Shown: positions 27,589 through 36,826, counted from the first letter of the stretch. The stretch: 64,000 bases of DNA from Marinactinospora thermotolerans DSM 45154 (GCF_900167435.1 NZ_FUWS01000013.1:62001-126000), one strand, 5' to 3'. The notes: generated by a model from the letters alone, not told the origin. Numbers and translations: made by a program.

Positions 27589-30500
27589 TCAGCCCTCCCT
27601 GCGCTTCAGCTCCCCGGCCGCCTCCTGGGCCTCGGGGACGCCCAGTTCGGCGAAGATCTCGGCGGCCTCGGAGAGCAGGGAACGCGCCTCGTCCGCGGGG
27701 ACCGTGCTCGCGGGGAGCGCGGCCAGCCCGGCCAGTGCCTTGGCCTCGGCGTAACGCTCGTTGCGGTCCCTGGCCAGGTCGAGGGCCTCCTCGTGCGAGG
27801 AACGCGCCTCGATGTACCGCCCGGCGCGAGCGTAGGTGACGGCGAGGTCGTTGAGGACCTCGGCTTCGGCGCTGCGCTGCGCGGTCTTCTCCCCGAGCTC
27901 CAACGCGAGCCGGTGCGCGGCGAGCGCGCCCTCGATGTCCCCGGTCTCCCGCAGCACGCAGCCGAGGTTGTTACGGGTGTAGATCTCCCCGGTGGTGTCC
28001 CCCATGTCGAGGAAGAGCCGCAGCGCCCTCTCCAGCTGCTCCCGCGCTGTCGCGTAGTCACCCCGCCTGGTGTTGACCTCGCCCAGGGTGCGCAGCGCGG
28101 AGGCGTGTGTGGCCATCGATCCGGGCTCCACCTGGATACGCAGGACGGCCTCACAGTGCCGGACGGCCTCTTCGAGATTGCCCATGGCCTGGTGGAGACC
28201 TCCGAGATTGGTCCGTTGCAGCGCCTCGAGCGCCTGATCACCGGTGGCGACGGCATAGGCGATGGTCCGGTCCAGTGCCGCGGCGGATTCCTCGTAACGC
28301 CCCATGCGCTCGTACACGACGGCGAGGTTCGCGAAGACCCGGATCTCACCCGCCTCATCTCCAAGGCGGACGAAGATCTCCCTGGCCTCCTCCAGCAGGG
28401 AGAGCGCCGATTCGAGCCGTCCGGACAGGCAGTGCGCGATGCCGAGACCGACCAGGGTGACGGCGCTTCCCATGTCGTCGTTATCGGCCCTGCTCGCGTC
28501 GAGCGCCTGTTCGTGGGTACTCAGCCACAGCTCGGTCTGCCCGTGCACCGCGTAGAAGCGCCAGAGCGCGTGGGCCAGCTGCCAGGCGTTGCGCCCCTGC
28601 CGGCTCTCCGCGTAGTGGCTCACCATCGATGCCAGGTTCTCGCGGTGCTTGTCGAACCAGTCGACGGCCTCGGACCTGCTGCGCCACTCCTCGCGGTACC
28701 TGGAGTCGGCCGCCTCCCCCACCTCGTAGTCGTGGGCGCGTGGCCCCAGCCATTCGGTGGCGCGCTGAGCGGCACGCAGGTAGTAGGCGCCGAGCCGGCG
28801 CCGGCTCTCCGCGATCTCCTCCTCGTCCAGTTCCTGGAACGCACGGTGCCGGGCGTAGGCGCCGATCAGATCGTGGAAGCGGTAGAGGTCCACCCCCTGC
28901 TCGTCGACGAGGCAGACGCTGACCAGTTCCTGGATGAGGTCATCGGCGTCGGGGGGGTCCCGGTCGATCAGCGCGGCGGCACCGTAGAGGTCCACGCTTC
29001 CGCCGATCATCAGGCCGAGCCGCAGGAAGGTCTCCCGCTGCTCGGCGTTGAGGCTCTGGAAGGACAGTTCGAAGACCGCCTCGACGCTCTGCCCCTCGAT
29101 ACGAAGCTCGTGGAACCGACGGTGCTGCTGCCCCAGCCGCTCCTCGACGTGCCGGAACGTCCACCGGGGCCGGCTGAGCATCCGGCCCGCGACGATGCGC
29201 AGGGCCAGCGGCAGTCCACCGCACAGGGCGACGACCCTGCGGGCGGCGTCCGGCTCCCGGCCGACACGCTCCGCCCCGAGGACGGTGGTGAAGAAGTCCA
29301 CCGACGTCTCGGTGTCGAGCATGCCCAGCGCGACGTAACGGGTACCGCTGAGGCCGGCGAGGTCGTGCCGGCTGGTGACGATCGTCAGCGAGCCCGCCGC
29401 GGCCGACAGCAGCGGGAGGACCTGACGGGAGGTGGCGGCGTTGTCGAGGACCACCAGGACCCGCTTGCCCGCCAGCGAGGCGCGCCACAGGGCGGCTCGT
29501 TCGTCGGTGTCGTCGGGGAGGGCCTCCGGGTCCACGCCGATCGCGCGCAGCAGGCTCGCCAACGCCGTCCGCGCCGTGACCGGCTCCTGATCCACGGTGT
29601 GCCCGTAGAGGTCGACGAAAAGCTGCGCGTCGGGATAACGGTCGGCCAGCCGATGGGCCGCGTGGATGGCCAGGGTCGTCTTGCCCGTGCCGCCGGGTCC
29701 GGTGATGACGCAGACCTCGGCGCGTTCCTCACCGCGGGCGCCGATCTCCAGGATGCGGTCCAGGTCGGCCTCGCGGCCGGTGAAGTCGGGGATGTCGCGT
29801 GGCAGGTCGTTGCGTGCCGGCTGCCCGTCCGAAAGTCCCGGGGAGGCCGTCTCGGCCTTACCGGGAGGAGAGGCGGTCTCCGCCGGCTCCTCCCTCGCGG
29901 CCTCCGCGGCGGGATCGGTGTCGTGGTCGTGGAGCATCCGCTCGTAGAGCTCCATGACGTCACGTCCGGGGTCGACCCCCAGCTCCTCGGCCAGCGCCTT
30001 GCGCACCTCGTGGAACGTGGAGAGCGCGGTCAGCCGCTGGCCGGAGCGGTACAGCGCCGAGATCAGCAGGAAGTGCAGGCGTTCGCGCAGCGGGTCCTTG
30101 CGGACGAGGGGGGTGAGCCGTGCCGCGAGCTCGACGTGGTTCCCCAGGGCGAAGTCGACCTCCGCCCAGGCCGCTACCGCCGCCCACCGCTCCTCCAGGA
30201 GCGGCTGACAGACCGTGTACCACAGCAGCTCCGAGCCCGTCCCCGAGAACGGCTGACCCCGCCAGCAGGCCAGGGCCTCCTCCCACAGGGCGGCGGCCTC
30301 CTCGGTGGCTCCACGTTCCTGCGCCCGAGCGGCCAGGTTCCGGAAGCGGTGGAGGTCGACCTGGTCCGGATCGGTCTGCGCGAGGTAGCCCCCCGCGGTC
30401 GTCTGGATGAGCCCCGGAAAACTACGCCGCAGATGAGAGACTTGAACCTGGATGATCGAGCGGGCGGTGCGGGGCGGATCACCGTCCCACAGCAGGTCGA

Positions 30501-30645
30501 TCAGCCGCTCGACCGTCACCTCCTTACCGAGCTCGACCAGGAGCACACCGAGGACACACCGCTGGCGCGGTCCGCCGACGGGAACCGATTTCCCGTCCTG
30601 CCACGCCGCGATGGGGCCGAGCACGCCGAAATCCACAAACGGCAC
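27589..30645 (-). CDS. AfsR/SARP-type regulator with NB-ARC and TPR domains
   Basis: 1018 residues. OmpR-like winged helix (residues 1-95, GVLGPIAAW... to SHLRRSFP), bacterial transcriptional activator domain (95-245), NB-ARC ATPase with Walker A GPGGTGKTT near residue 315, and TPR repeats from about 640 to the end. AfsR activates small-gene targets such as afsS by binding 11-bp-spaced repeats. No ribosome site precedes GTG 30645 or GTG 30636, but TACAGT lies 7 bases before GTG 30636, as in a leaderless mRNA. Two small-protein genes lie immediately upstream, separated by a terminator. Confidence 0.9.
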   Translation of the reverse strand: MPFVDFGVLGPIAAWQDGKSVPVGGPRQRCVLGVLLVELGKEVTVERLIDLLWDGDPPRTARSIIQVQVSHLRRSFPGLIQTTAGGYLAQTDPDQVDLHRFRNLAARAQERGATEEAAALWEEALACWRGQPFSGTGSELLWYTVCQPLLEERWAAVAAWAEVDFALGNHVELAARLTPLVRKDPLRERLHFLLISALYRSGQRLTALSTFHEVRKALAEELGVDPGRDVMELYERMLHDHDTDPAAEAAREEPAETASPPGKAETASPGLSDGQPARNDLPRDIPDFTGREADLDRILEIGARGEERAEVCVITGPGGTGKTTLAIHAAHRLADRYPDAQLFVDLYGHTVDQEPVTARTALASLLRAIGVDPEALPDDTDERAALWRASLAGKRVLVVLDNAATSRQVLPLLSAAAGSLTIVTSRHDLAGLSGTRYVALGMLDTETSVDFFTTVLGAERVGREPDAARRVVALCGGLPLALRIVAGRMLSRPRWTFRHVEERLGQQHRRFHELRIEGQSVEAVFELSFQSLNAEQRETFLRLGLMIGGSVDLYGAAALIDRDPPDADDLIQELVSVCLVDEQGVDLYRFHDLIGAYARHRAFQELDEEEIAESRRRLGAYYLRAAQRATEWLGPRAHDYEVGEAADSRYREEWRSRSEAVDWFDKHRENLASMVSHYAESRQGRNAWQLAHALWRFYAVHGQTELWLSTHEQALDASRADNDDMGSAVTLVGLGIAHCLSGRLESALSLLEEAREIFVRLGDEAGEIRVFANLAVVYERMGRYEESAAALDRTIAYAVATGDQALEALQRTNLGGLHQAMGNLEEAVRHCEAVLRIQVEPGSMATHASALRTLGEVNTRRGDYATAREQLERALRLFLDMGDTTGEIYTRNNLGCVLRETGDIEGALAAHRLALELGEKTAQRSAEAEVLNDLAVTYARAGRYIEARSSHEEALDLARDRNERYAEAKALAGLAALPASTVPADEARSLLSEAAEIFAELGVPEAQEAAGELKRREG

Positions 30646-30687
30646 TGTAGCAAGGCCATTTGTGCTCTTTTAGCCCTTTATAAGAAA

Positions 30688-30726
30688 CCGCATCCACGCT
30701 CCTCTCCCCGAAAAGCGTGGATGCGG
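30688..30726 (-). terminator. Intrinsic terminator after small-protein genes
   Basis: Perfect 13-bp stem (30688-30700 with 30714-30726), 13-base loop. On the minus strand it is followed by TTTCTTAT, so it ends the small-protein transcript ahead of the regulator, which therefore needs its own promoter. Confidence 0.8.
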
Positions 30727-30747
30727 TGGTCTTATTCCACCCTCGGC

Positions 30748-30954
30748 TCAGCCCTGAGGTTTCTCCGCGGGCTGCGGCACCGGAGCAGGCGACGGGGTGG
30801 CCGTGCCCGGAACCGGATCGGCCTGAGGCTGTGCCACCTCGGGCTCGGGGTCGTCCTTGTATGGGCGGAGCTTCGCTCGTACTCCCAGCCCTCGAACGAT
30901 CCTCTGGAACTCGGCGTCAGCACGCCGGTCGTCAACGACGATTACTCGGCCCAT
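30748..30954 (-). CDS. Small protein, paralogue B of AfsR-linked pair
   Basis: 68 residues from ATG 30954 with GAGGGAG upstream. Core EFQRIVRGLG..AKLRPYKDDPEPE aligns with the next gene; the C-terminus is Pro/Ala-rich (PSPAPVPQPAEKPQG). No signal peptide or membrane segment. It is not recognisable as a known family. Confidence 0.75.
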   Translation of the reverse strand: MGRVIVVDDRRADAEFQRIVRGLGVRAKLRPYKDDPEPEVAQPQADPVPGTATPSPAPVPQPAEKPQG

Positions 30955-31009
30955 GACAACTCCCTCAAATAGGTGAAGGTCTAGCATCCATTCTCAGGTT
31001 CATGAAGGC

Positions 31010-31198
31010 CTAGGGCCACTCGATCCCGTCGTCGTCCCCATCGGCCTCGGACTCCCAAGGCTCCAGCTCCTCCTCATGCGGCTGGGGATCGTCACTGTAG
31101 GGCCTCATCTTGGCCGTGAACGTGTCCCCGAGCCCGGCGACGATCCCCCAAAACTCCCGGTCCACCCATTCCTGGACCGCCGCCGGCATCCGCTGCAT
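31010..31198 (-). CDS. Small protein, paralogue A of AfsR-linked pair
   Basis: 62 residues, start ATG 31198 with AGGGAG upstream. REFWGIVAGLG..AKMRPYSDDPQPH parallels the neighbour, and the tail is strongly acidic (EEELEPWESEADGDDDGIEWP). First gene of the unit; its promoter region has 11-bp-spaced repeats (31319-31347). Size is like the 63-residue AfsS protein, but sequence homology is not evident. Confidence 0.75.
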   Translation of the reverse strand: MQRMPAAVQEWVDREFWGIVAGLGDTFTAKMRPYSDDPQPHEEELEPWESEADGDDDGIEWP

Positions 31199-31308
31199 CG
31201 CTGTTCTCCCTAGCTCGTGAAGAGGTCCTGGCCGTAGAAGACCGCCAGACCGGTGCCCGCGGGCCGTCCTCCCGCGGAAACCGGTCTCGCAGAGTGGTTA
31301 TCACCCTA

Positions 31309-31347
31309 GGAACGGCCGGTTCCGGAGCGCTTTCAGTCTGCTTTCGA
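31309..31347. promoter_or_regulatory. Three 11-bp-spaced heptamers (SARP-type site)
   Basis: On the plus strand GTTCCGG (31319), CTTTCAG (31330) and CTTTCGA (31341) start exactly 11 bases apart. The minus-strand reading is CCGGAAC last, then a TAGGGT -10-like hexamer (31303-31308 region) about 10 bases further on. SARPs bind heptamers at one helical turn upstream of -10. A GGAAC-N5-GTTCC dyad (31309-31323) overlaps. Confidence 0.5.
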
Positions 31348-31439
31348 TCCACATCCCCTCGGCTCCCACCGTTCGAAAGCAGCACGGATCGGGCGAAGGC
31401 GGCCGAACGCCGCCCTCCCTCCCGCCCTACACTTCCCCC

Positions 31440-32057
31440 GTGGCCCACCACGCGCCCGAAGACGGACCGTCACCGGGGGACCTGCTGCCCCGGAGTCCCG
31501 TGCTGCGCGCTGCCGCGGCCGGCGTGTTCGCCCTTACCGTCGCCGCGCTGCTGTTCGCGCTGTGGCTGTCCGGTGGCCTGGAGCGCGCGCGGGAGGACGT
31601 GCCGCTGCCTCCCGGTACCGCCGTGCGCAACGACCTGTTGACGATCACCGTGCACGGGGCGGAGATCGCCTCCGCCGGATCCGGCGGCCTCGGCGGCCCC
31701 TCGGTCACCCTGCGGGCCGAACTCACGTCCCACGCCGACGAACCGGTCTCCACCTCCTTCTTCATCGACATGCTGGAGGTGCGCACGGAACCGTCCGGAT
31801 CGCGCGCCGAGGGCTACGGGAGCATCACGTTGGAACGTGCCCCGGCCGACCTTCTCACCCACGTGCAACCGGAGATGCCCGAGACCGTGCTGGTGGAGCT
31901 GCCGCTGGCGGAAGGGGCCCGCCCCGACGGGGACGGGCGGGTCCGGGTCACCGTGAAGGAGGCCGAGTTCCGGCCCGGGTTCGCCGACGAGTCCTCCTAC
32001 TGGTGGTCCACGGACGAGGTCGCCGGCGAGGTCGCCGTCACCACCGGGCTGGACTGA
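31440..32057 (+). CDS. Single-TM exported protein, first of three
   Basis: 205 residues: a charged N-terminus, a hydrophobic anchor (residues 22-45), then a beta-rich extracytoplasmic domain (NDLLTITVHGAEIA...EFRPGFADESSYWWSTDEV). The overall form recalls DUF4352-type Ig-like domains. Not recognised. GTG start. First of a three-gene run (10 and about 50 base spacing). Confidence 0.65.
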   Translation: MAHHAPEDGPSPGDLLPRSPVLRAAAAGVFALTVAALLFALWLSGGLERAREDVPLPPGTAVRNDLLTITVHGAEIASAGSGGLGGPSVTLRAELTSHADEPVSTSFFIDMLEVRTEPSGSRAEGYGSITLERAPADLLTHVQPEMPETVLVELPLAEGARPDGDGRVRVTVKEAEFRPGFADESSYWWSTDEVAGEVAVTTGLD

Positions 32058-32066
32058 GGGGGATCC

Positions 32067-32672
32067 GTGCGTCGACCGACGACCGTGGCCGTGAGCCTCC
32101 TGCTGCTGGCGCTCGTCGCGGCGGCGCACGAGCTGGTGCCCGCCCCCGAGGACGTGACCGCGCCGATCGCCCACGCCGGCGAGGCGGGCGAGGTCGTCGA
32201 CGCGCGCGGATTCACCATCGAGGTGGGGGAGGTGCGGATCGCCCGCACGGTGGTGGAGGAGGACCTGTTCGGGGAGGGCTCGCGGGAGACCGCGAACGGG
32301 GTCTGGGTCGTCGTCCCGGCCGTCCTCACCTCCACCTCCACCAGTTCGCGCGTGGCCTCTCCCGTCCTGTTGGAGACCGGTGGGGGCTACACCCACTCGG
32401 CCGTCACCCGCCTGTCGAGCACGCTGAACTCCCAGAGCCCCCAGTTGGACCCGGGCATCGCGGTCCGGGGGGCGTTCGTGTTCGAGCTTCCGCCGGAGCG
32501 TCTCACCCGCGCCGTCCTCAGGGTGACCGTGAGCGAGGGGCTGGACACGCGGCTGGCGGCCGAGGCGGTCGTCGACCTCGGCCTGTCCCCCGCCGAACTG
32601 CGGCGGCTGACCGCCGACGCCGCCGAGACCACCGTCCCACCGGTCGAGTACGGCCACCCCGATCCCCGTTGA
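32067..32672 (+). CDS. Single-TM exported protein, second of three
   Basis: 201 residues with an N-terminal hydrophobic signal-anchor (residues 7-20) and a beta-rich domain (RGFTIEVGEVRIARTV ... LDPGIAVRGAFVFELP), similar in plan to DUF4352. GTG start nine bases after the preceding stop. Function unknown. Confidence 0.65.
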   Translation: MRRPTTVAVSLLLLALVAAAHELVPAPEDVTAPIAHAGEAGEVVDARGFTIEVGEVRIARTVVEEDLFGEGSRETANGVWVVVPAVLTSTSTSSRVASPVLLETGGGYTHSAVTRLSSTLNSQSPQLDPGIAVRGAFVFELPPERLTRAVLRVTVSEGLDTRLAAEAVVDLGLSPAELRRLTADAAETTVPPVEYGHPDPR

Positions 32673-32722
32673 CCGCCCTGCCCCGGTTCCGGTCGACGGG
32701 AGGAGAACGGACAGGAGCGAAC

Positions 32723-33394
32723 ATGGACGGATCCCCTCCCGCCCGCCCCACCCCCACCGTCGCGCCCGGATCCGCGGAACCGGGCGGCCCCGCTCCACGC
32801 CGTCCGGCCCGGTGGCGCCGCCACGACGTGCGCCCGGTGGCGGCGCTGCTGGTCCTGCTTCCCCTCGCCGTCGGCCTGCCGTGGTGGCTGGAACGCTCCG
32901 AGCTCCTGGCGGAGGGTGCCATGCCTCCCTCGGCCGCCCCCGCGAACGGCACCGGGGCCGGGGCGACCGCGGAACTCGCCGGAACCGACTGGGAGTTCCG
33001 CGGCTTCGTCACCGGGGCGACCGACGGGTCCCTCACCCCGCTCCCCGCGGGTACGGAGCTGGTCGACGCCGTGGTCGTGGCGACGCCGCGTGACGCGCGG
33101 GCCGGCCGGCTGCTCCAGTCCTCGTGCGAGTTCCGGCTGGTCGACGATCGCGGCCGGTCCTGGGCGCAGACCGCCGCGCAGACGGGCCGGACACTGCCCG
33201 AGGAGGTCGTGGAGACATGGCCGGGCTGCTCCGGTCCCGACGCCGAACCGGTCCCACCGGGGACGGGACAGCCGATGATCGCGACGTTCCTCGTCCCCGA
33301 GGACGCGGTCGGCTCCCTGCGCCTCCAAGTGCGCGCGGACACGTCGGAGGATCCCGAGCGTCCCCGGCCCGCGGCGGTGGAGTTCCGGGATTGA
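32723..33394 (+). CDS. Single-TM exported protein, third of three
   Basis: 223 residues from ATG 32723 behind AGGAG; TTG 32669 overlapping the previous stop is an alternative. A cytoplasmic Pro-rich N-terminus precedes one TM segment (residues 38-55) and an extracytoplasmic domain with two cysteines (SSCEF, GCSGP) that may form a disulfide. Unknown function; convergent with a polytopic membrane protein that begins 4 bases downstream. Confidence 0.6.
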   Translation: MDGSPPARPTPTVAPGSAEPGGPAPRRPARWRRHDVRPVAALLVLLPLAVGLPWWLERSELLAEGAMPPSAAPANGTGAGATAELAGTDWEFRGFVTGATDGSLTPLPAGTELVDAVVVATPRDARAGRLLQSSCEFRLVDDRGRSWAQTAAQTGRTLPEEVVETWPGCSGPDAEPVPPGTGQPMIATFLVPEDAVGSLRLQVRADTSEDPERPRPAAVEFRD

Positions 33395-33397
33395 GCC

Positions 33398-34684
33398 TCA
33401 GCCCGCGGGAGCGGGCCGAACACGCCGGCCGACGCTGTGACCGGCCAGGGCCCGCAACGCCAGCTCGAAGGCCGCGGCGAGCAGGCACACGCGCAGCACC
33501 TCGTGCAACGCTCCCGTGGCGAAGGCGAGGGGTTCGAGCCACTGCCACCACCAGCCGAGGAAGTCGTGCGGGCCGACGACGAGATGGACGCCGCGCCGCA
33601 GCCATCCCTCGGCGGCCTCCAGCAGGACGTGGCACAGGCACAGCGTCAGGAAGAAGACCGGTCCGACCCGCAGCACGAACCGGATCGCGTTGAGGAACGG
33701 CGCGTACTTCTCGCGCAGGTCCCGGGCGGTGATCCCGGCGACACCGCGCAGCGGCCGGGGCAGGCGTCGCGTCGCCGCGCGCACCCTGGCCGCGCGGGCG
33801 TCGCCACGCAGCACCGCCTCGGCCCGGTCGATCTCCGCGCCGAAGATCACGGCGACGATCGCCAGCCACATCAGGGGCTCCAGCACGGCGTCCTTGAGCT
33901 GCTCCCACCCCCCGGAGACCAGGGCGAACAGCGCCGCGCAGGCCGCGCCGAGCGGAAGCCCGGTGAGGTCCCCGGCCAGGGCCACCAGGTCGGCGGCGGC
34001 GTCATGGAGTTCGGCCACCACGGCGCGGGAGGCCACCCACTGCCTCGCCTGGTCGGTCAGCCGTACCACCGAGAACACCGCGAAGAACATCCAGTTCGCC
34101 TCGAACAGCGCGGTGAGCACCCCCAGCCCGGGAGCACCGCCGCGGTGGTAGAGCCGTTCCACCACCACGCGGCCGGCCAGGCAGACGAGCGCGGCGACGA
34201 GGGGCGGTCCCAGCGCGTCGATCTGGAGCTGGTCGGTGTAGGCCTGGATGCCGCTGTGGTTGATCAGCTCCACCGCGTATCGACGGTACTCCTCGGCGAA
34301 CATGCCCCAGGCGCTGTAGAGGAGGAGGAAGGGGAGGACCGCGGTCGCGATCGCGTCGACGACCCTGCGCTCGCGTTCGGCGAGGGTGGCGGAGCGCACG
34401 CCGCGGGCGCGCCGGGCCAGGAGTTCCGCCTGGAGCGTGGGCAGGCCGGGGACGAGCAGGTGGAGCATGACGATCGTGGCCGTCAACGTCGTCAGGACGG
34501 CGACGCTCAACCCCGCGAGGGCGGCCACGGGATCGACCCGTTCGAGGAGGACCATGCCCCGCAGGACCGCCCAGTGCAGGAACACCCCGACGGTGTGGAC
34601 GCACAGCAACGGCGCCCAGTACCGCCTCGCCAGGGCGAGAGCGTAGAGCGGGAGCCGCGCGGCGGAGACCGCCTGACCGTTCAT
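33398..34684 (-). CDS. Polytopic membrane protein of unknown function
   Basis: 428 residues, about eight hydrophobic segments, with an amphipathic stretch (LAERERRVVDAIA) near residue 105 and a soluble loop (residues 280-320, DRAEAVLRGDARAARVRAATRRLPR). It is convergent with the three exported proteins. No known motif was identified, and nothing in the sequence identifies a transported substrate. Confidence 0.7.
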   Translation of the reverse strand: MNGQAVSAARLPLYALALARRYWAPLLCVHTVGVFLHWAVLRGMVLLERVDPVAALAGLSVAVLTTLTATIVMLHLLVPGLPTLQAELLARRARGVRSATLAERERRVVDAIATAVLPFLLLYSAWGMFAEEYRRYAVELINHSGIQAYTDQLQIDALGPPLVAALVCLAGRVVVERLYHRGGAPGLGVLTALFEANWMFFAVFSVVRLTDQARQWVASRAVVAELHDAAADLVALAGDLTGLPLGAACAALFALVSGGWEQLKDAVLEPLMWLAIVAVIFGAEIDRAEAVLRGDARAARVRAATRRLPRPLRGVAGITARDLREKYAPFLNAIRFVLRVGPVFFLTLCLCHVLLEAAEGWLRRGVHLVVGPHDFLGWWWQWLEPLAFATGALHEVLRVCLLAAAFELALRALAGHSVGRRVRPAPAG

Positions 34685-34872
34685 CGGTCCGAGATCCTAA
34701 CCCCGGCCGGTCTTCCGTGGGCGGCCGGCCGGCGGGTGCCGGTGGAATAGGCGGGGCCGTGGTCACCGCTTCATCCACGAGAGGACGAGGGCCCTGGTCC
34801 CGTTCCCGTCCAGCGGGCAAGCTGGCGGAGACGGGTCTGTCCGGTCCCGTAGGAGAGGAGAGAGGACGTCGG

Positions 34873-35823
34873 ATGCGCGCGAGCGGTGAGGAGGACGCCC
34901 CTGTCTGGCGTCCCCATGATGTCCCCGGAGACGTCCCCCAGGGCGACGGTGACGGCTGGGTGACCCTTCCCGACGGTTCCCGGCGCTGGGGCCGGTACGG
35001 GGCCGCGGGGCTGCTGTTGTACGCGGCCGACGCGGCCGGCCGGGGCCAGGTCCTCCTCCAGCACCGCGCCTGGTGGAGCCACCAGGGCGACACATGGGGC
35101 ATGCCCGGTGGCGCGTTGAACAGCGGCGAGTCCTCCGTCCAAGGGGCGGTGCGGGAGTTCGGGGAGGAGGTCGAGGGTGATCTCGGCCGGGTCTGCCTGG
35201 ACGGCGTCCACCGGCAGGACCACGTCGTGTGGCACTACGACACGGTGCTGGGGCGCCTGCCGGAGCCGGGTGAGTTCTCCCCGGGCAACTCCGAGAGCGC
35301 CGCGATCCGCTGGGTGCCGGTCGAGGAGGTCGCCTCACTGCCGTTGCTGCCCGCCTTCGGCGTGATCTGGCCGCAGGTGCGCCGGGCGTTGACCCGGCGT
35401 CCGCTGCTCATCGTGCCCGCGACCGAGCTGGTCCGGCTCCTGCCCGATGGACGCGCGGGCGACCCGCGCTCCCCGGTGGAGCGGTTGCGCGACGGGCTCG
35501 CCACCCTGGCGGCGGCGGGGCTGAGCGGCGCGGACCTGCCGCCGGAGCTGGACCTGGTCCCCCTGCACCGCTGGTTCCCCACGATCGCGCTGGTCACCGG
35601 GGAAGGCGGCCCGCGGCTCGCGCCGGCCCCCGGGGTCGAGGTGGTGGCCGACGTCGCCACGCTCGCGGAGCGTCACGCCCGTTCCGGTTGGACGCCGGTG
35701 CCCGTCACCTCCGACCGCGGGTTCGCCGAACGGTGCGCGGGCGCCGCCGTGGCGCCGCCGTCGTGGCTGCTGGGCCTGCTGGGCGGGCCCGAAACCGATC
35801 CTCGCGCCGGTGGGGCCGGCTGA
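34873..35823 (+). CDS. NUDIX hydrolase with C-terminal extension
   Basis: 316 residues from ATG 34873 with GGAGAGGAGAGAGG upstream. The NUDIX box is clear: GGALNSGESSVQGAVREFGEEV (G-x5-E-x7-REUxEE-x-U; written here only in parts GGALNSGES and AVREFGEEV). Substrate unclear. The C-terminal 150 residues (from PLLIVPATELVRLLPDGRA) form a separate region not recognised as a known domain. An in-frame start at 34717 is unsupported. Confidence 0.8.
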   Translation: MRASGEEDAPVWRPHDVPGDVPQGDGDGWVTLPDGSRRWGRYGAAGLLLYAADAAGRGQVLLQHRAWWSHQGDTWGMPGGALNSGESSVQGAVREFGEEVEGDLGRVCLDGVHRQDHVVWHYDTVLGRLPEPGEFSPGNSESAAIRWVPVEEVASLPLLPAFGVIWPQVRRALTRRPLLIVPATELVRLLPDGRAGDPRSPVERLRDGLATLAAAGLSGADLPPELDLVPLHRWFPTIALVTGEGGPRLAPAPGVEVVADVATLAERHARSGWTPVPVTSDRGFAERCAGAAVAPPSWLLGLLGGPETDPRAGGAG

Positions 35824-35829
35824 CCGGCG

Positions 35830-35861
35830 GCGGGGTGCGAGACCGCCGTCTCGCACCCCGC
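35830..35861. terminator. Bidirectional hairpin terminator
   Basis: Perfect 14-bp stem (35830-35843 with 35848-35861), CGCC loop, between convergent NUDIX and PhzF genes. Confidence 0.7.
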
Positions 35862-35888
35862 CCCGCGGACACCCGCTGGGGCGTGGCG

Positions 35889-36695
35889 TCAGACGCGCAG
35901 CTCGCCCTCGCTGACGGTGACCGCGCCGCCTCCGATGTGGACCCGGTCCGGCGCGCCGGCCGGGAGCTCGATGCTGAGCAGTCCGCCGCGCGCCGAGCAT
36001 TGGAAGGCGTCGAAGGAGGTCCGCCCGATCCGTTCGGCCCAGTAGGGGGCGAGCACGGTGTGGGCGCTCCCGGTCACCGGGTCCTCCGGAACGCCGACCC
36101 GAGGGGCGAAGAAACGCGACACGAACGCGTAGGGGCGGTCCGGGTCGGCGAGCGCGGTGACCGTGACGCCGCGGCAGGGCATCGCGCGTAGCGCGGTGAG
36201 ATCCGGCGTCAGCCCACGGACGGTCTGCTCGTCGGCGACCTCGACGACGATGTCGTCGGTGCGTCCCGACGAGACCCGTAGGGGGCGCACGCCGAGCGCG
36301 TCGGCCAGTCCCTCGGGTTCGGCGACGGCCTCGGCGGGGTTGACGGGGAAGTCCATCCACAGCCTGCCGTCGCGGTGGGTGACGGTCAGCGTCCCGCTGT
36401 GGCGGGTGGCGAAGCGGATCGGGCCGCTGACCCCGTCCTCCAGGAGCGCGTGCGCCGACGCCAGTGTGGCGTGTCCGCACAGCGCCACCTCGGTGCGGGG
36501 GGTGAACCAGCGCAGCTCGTAGTCGGCGCCGTCACCATCGAGGGGGCGCAGGAAGGCGGTTTCGGACAGGTTGAACTCGGCGGCGACGCGCTGCGCCCAG
36601 GAGTCCTCGTAGGGCTCGTCGAGGACGAGGACGGCGGCGGGGTTGCCGCCGAAAGGCTGATCGGTGAAGGCGTCGACGACACGGAATCGGGGCAT
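35889..36695 (-). CDS. PhzF-family isomerase-like protein
   Basis: 268 residues. Two duplicated halves of the diaminopimelate epimerase fold; VDAFTDQPFGGNPAAVLVLDEP carries the Asn-Pro and FNLSETAFL the catalytic Glu; CGHATLASAHAL marks the second half, where epimerases carry a second Cys. Family members isomerise or act on unknown substrates besides phenazine precursors; no phenazine genes lie nearby. Confidence 0.88.
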   Translation of the reverse strand: MPRFRVVDAFTDQPFGGNPAAVLVLDEPYEDSWAQRVAAEFNLSETAFLRPLDGDGADYELRWFTPRTEVALCGHATLASAHALLEDGVSGPIRFATRHSGTLTVTHRDGRLWMDFPVNPAEAVAEPEGLADALGVRPLRVSSGRTDDIVVEVADEQTVRGLTPDLTALRAMPCRGVTVTALADPDRPYAFVSRFFAPRVGVPEDPVTGSAHTVLAPYWAERIGRTSFDAFQCSARGGLLSIELPAGAPDRVHIGGGAVTVSEGELRV

Positions 36696-36800
36696 GTGGC
36701 CAGGCTACCGAGGCCGCAGAGGAGGGACCGGACGCGGCGGGCACTCCCGGGGGCGCCGGTTCGTTGTCGTAACGGGTCCCGGCCGAGGGCCGGTGACCGA

Positions 36801-36826
36801 GTATCCCGTCCCCGGATCGGGGGTAT
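36801..36826 (+). promoter_or_regulatory. SigB-type promoter
   Basis: GTAT, 16 bases, GGGTAT: full match to GNNT-N14-16-GGGTAC/T. About 108 bases upstream of the small membrane protein. A perfect 7-bp inverted repeat ATCAGGG-N5-CCCTGAT (36827-36844) overlaps the predicted start point. Confidence 0.6.

Noticed and set aside
27793-30972. Long open frame of about 1,060 codons on the plus strand
   Set aside because: Exactly antisense to the AfsR-type gene, whose domains are unmistakable; typical high-GC shadow.
35889-36695. Phenazine biosynthesis cluster
   Set aside because: Only the PhzF fold protein is present; no other phz genes nearby.
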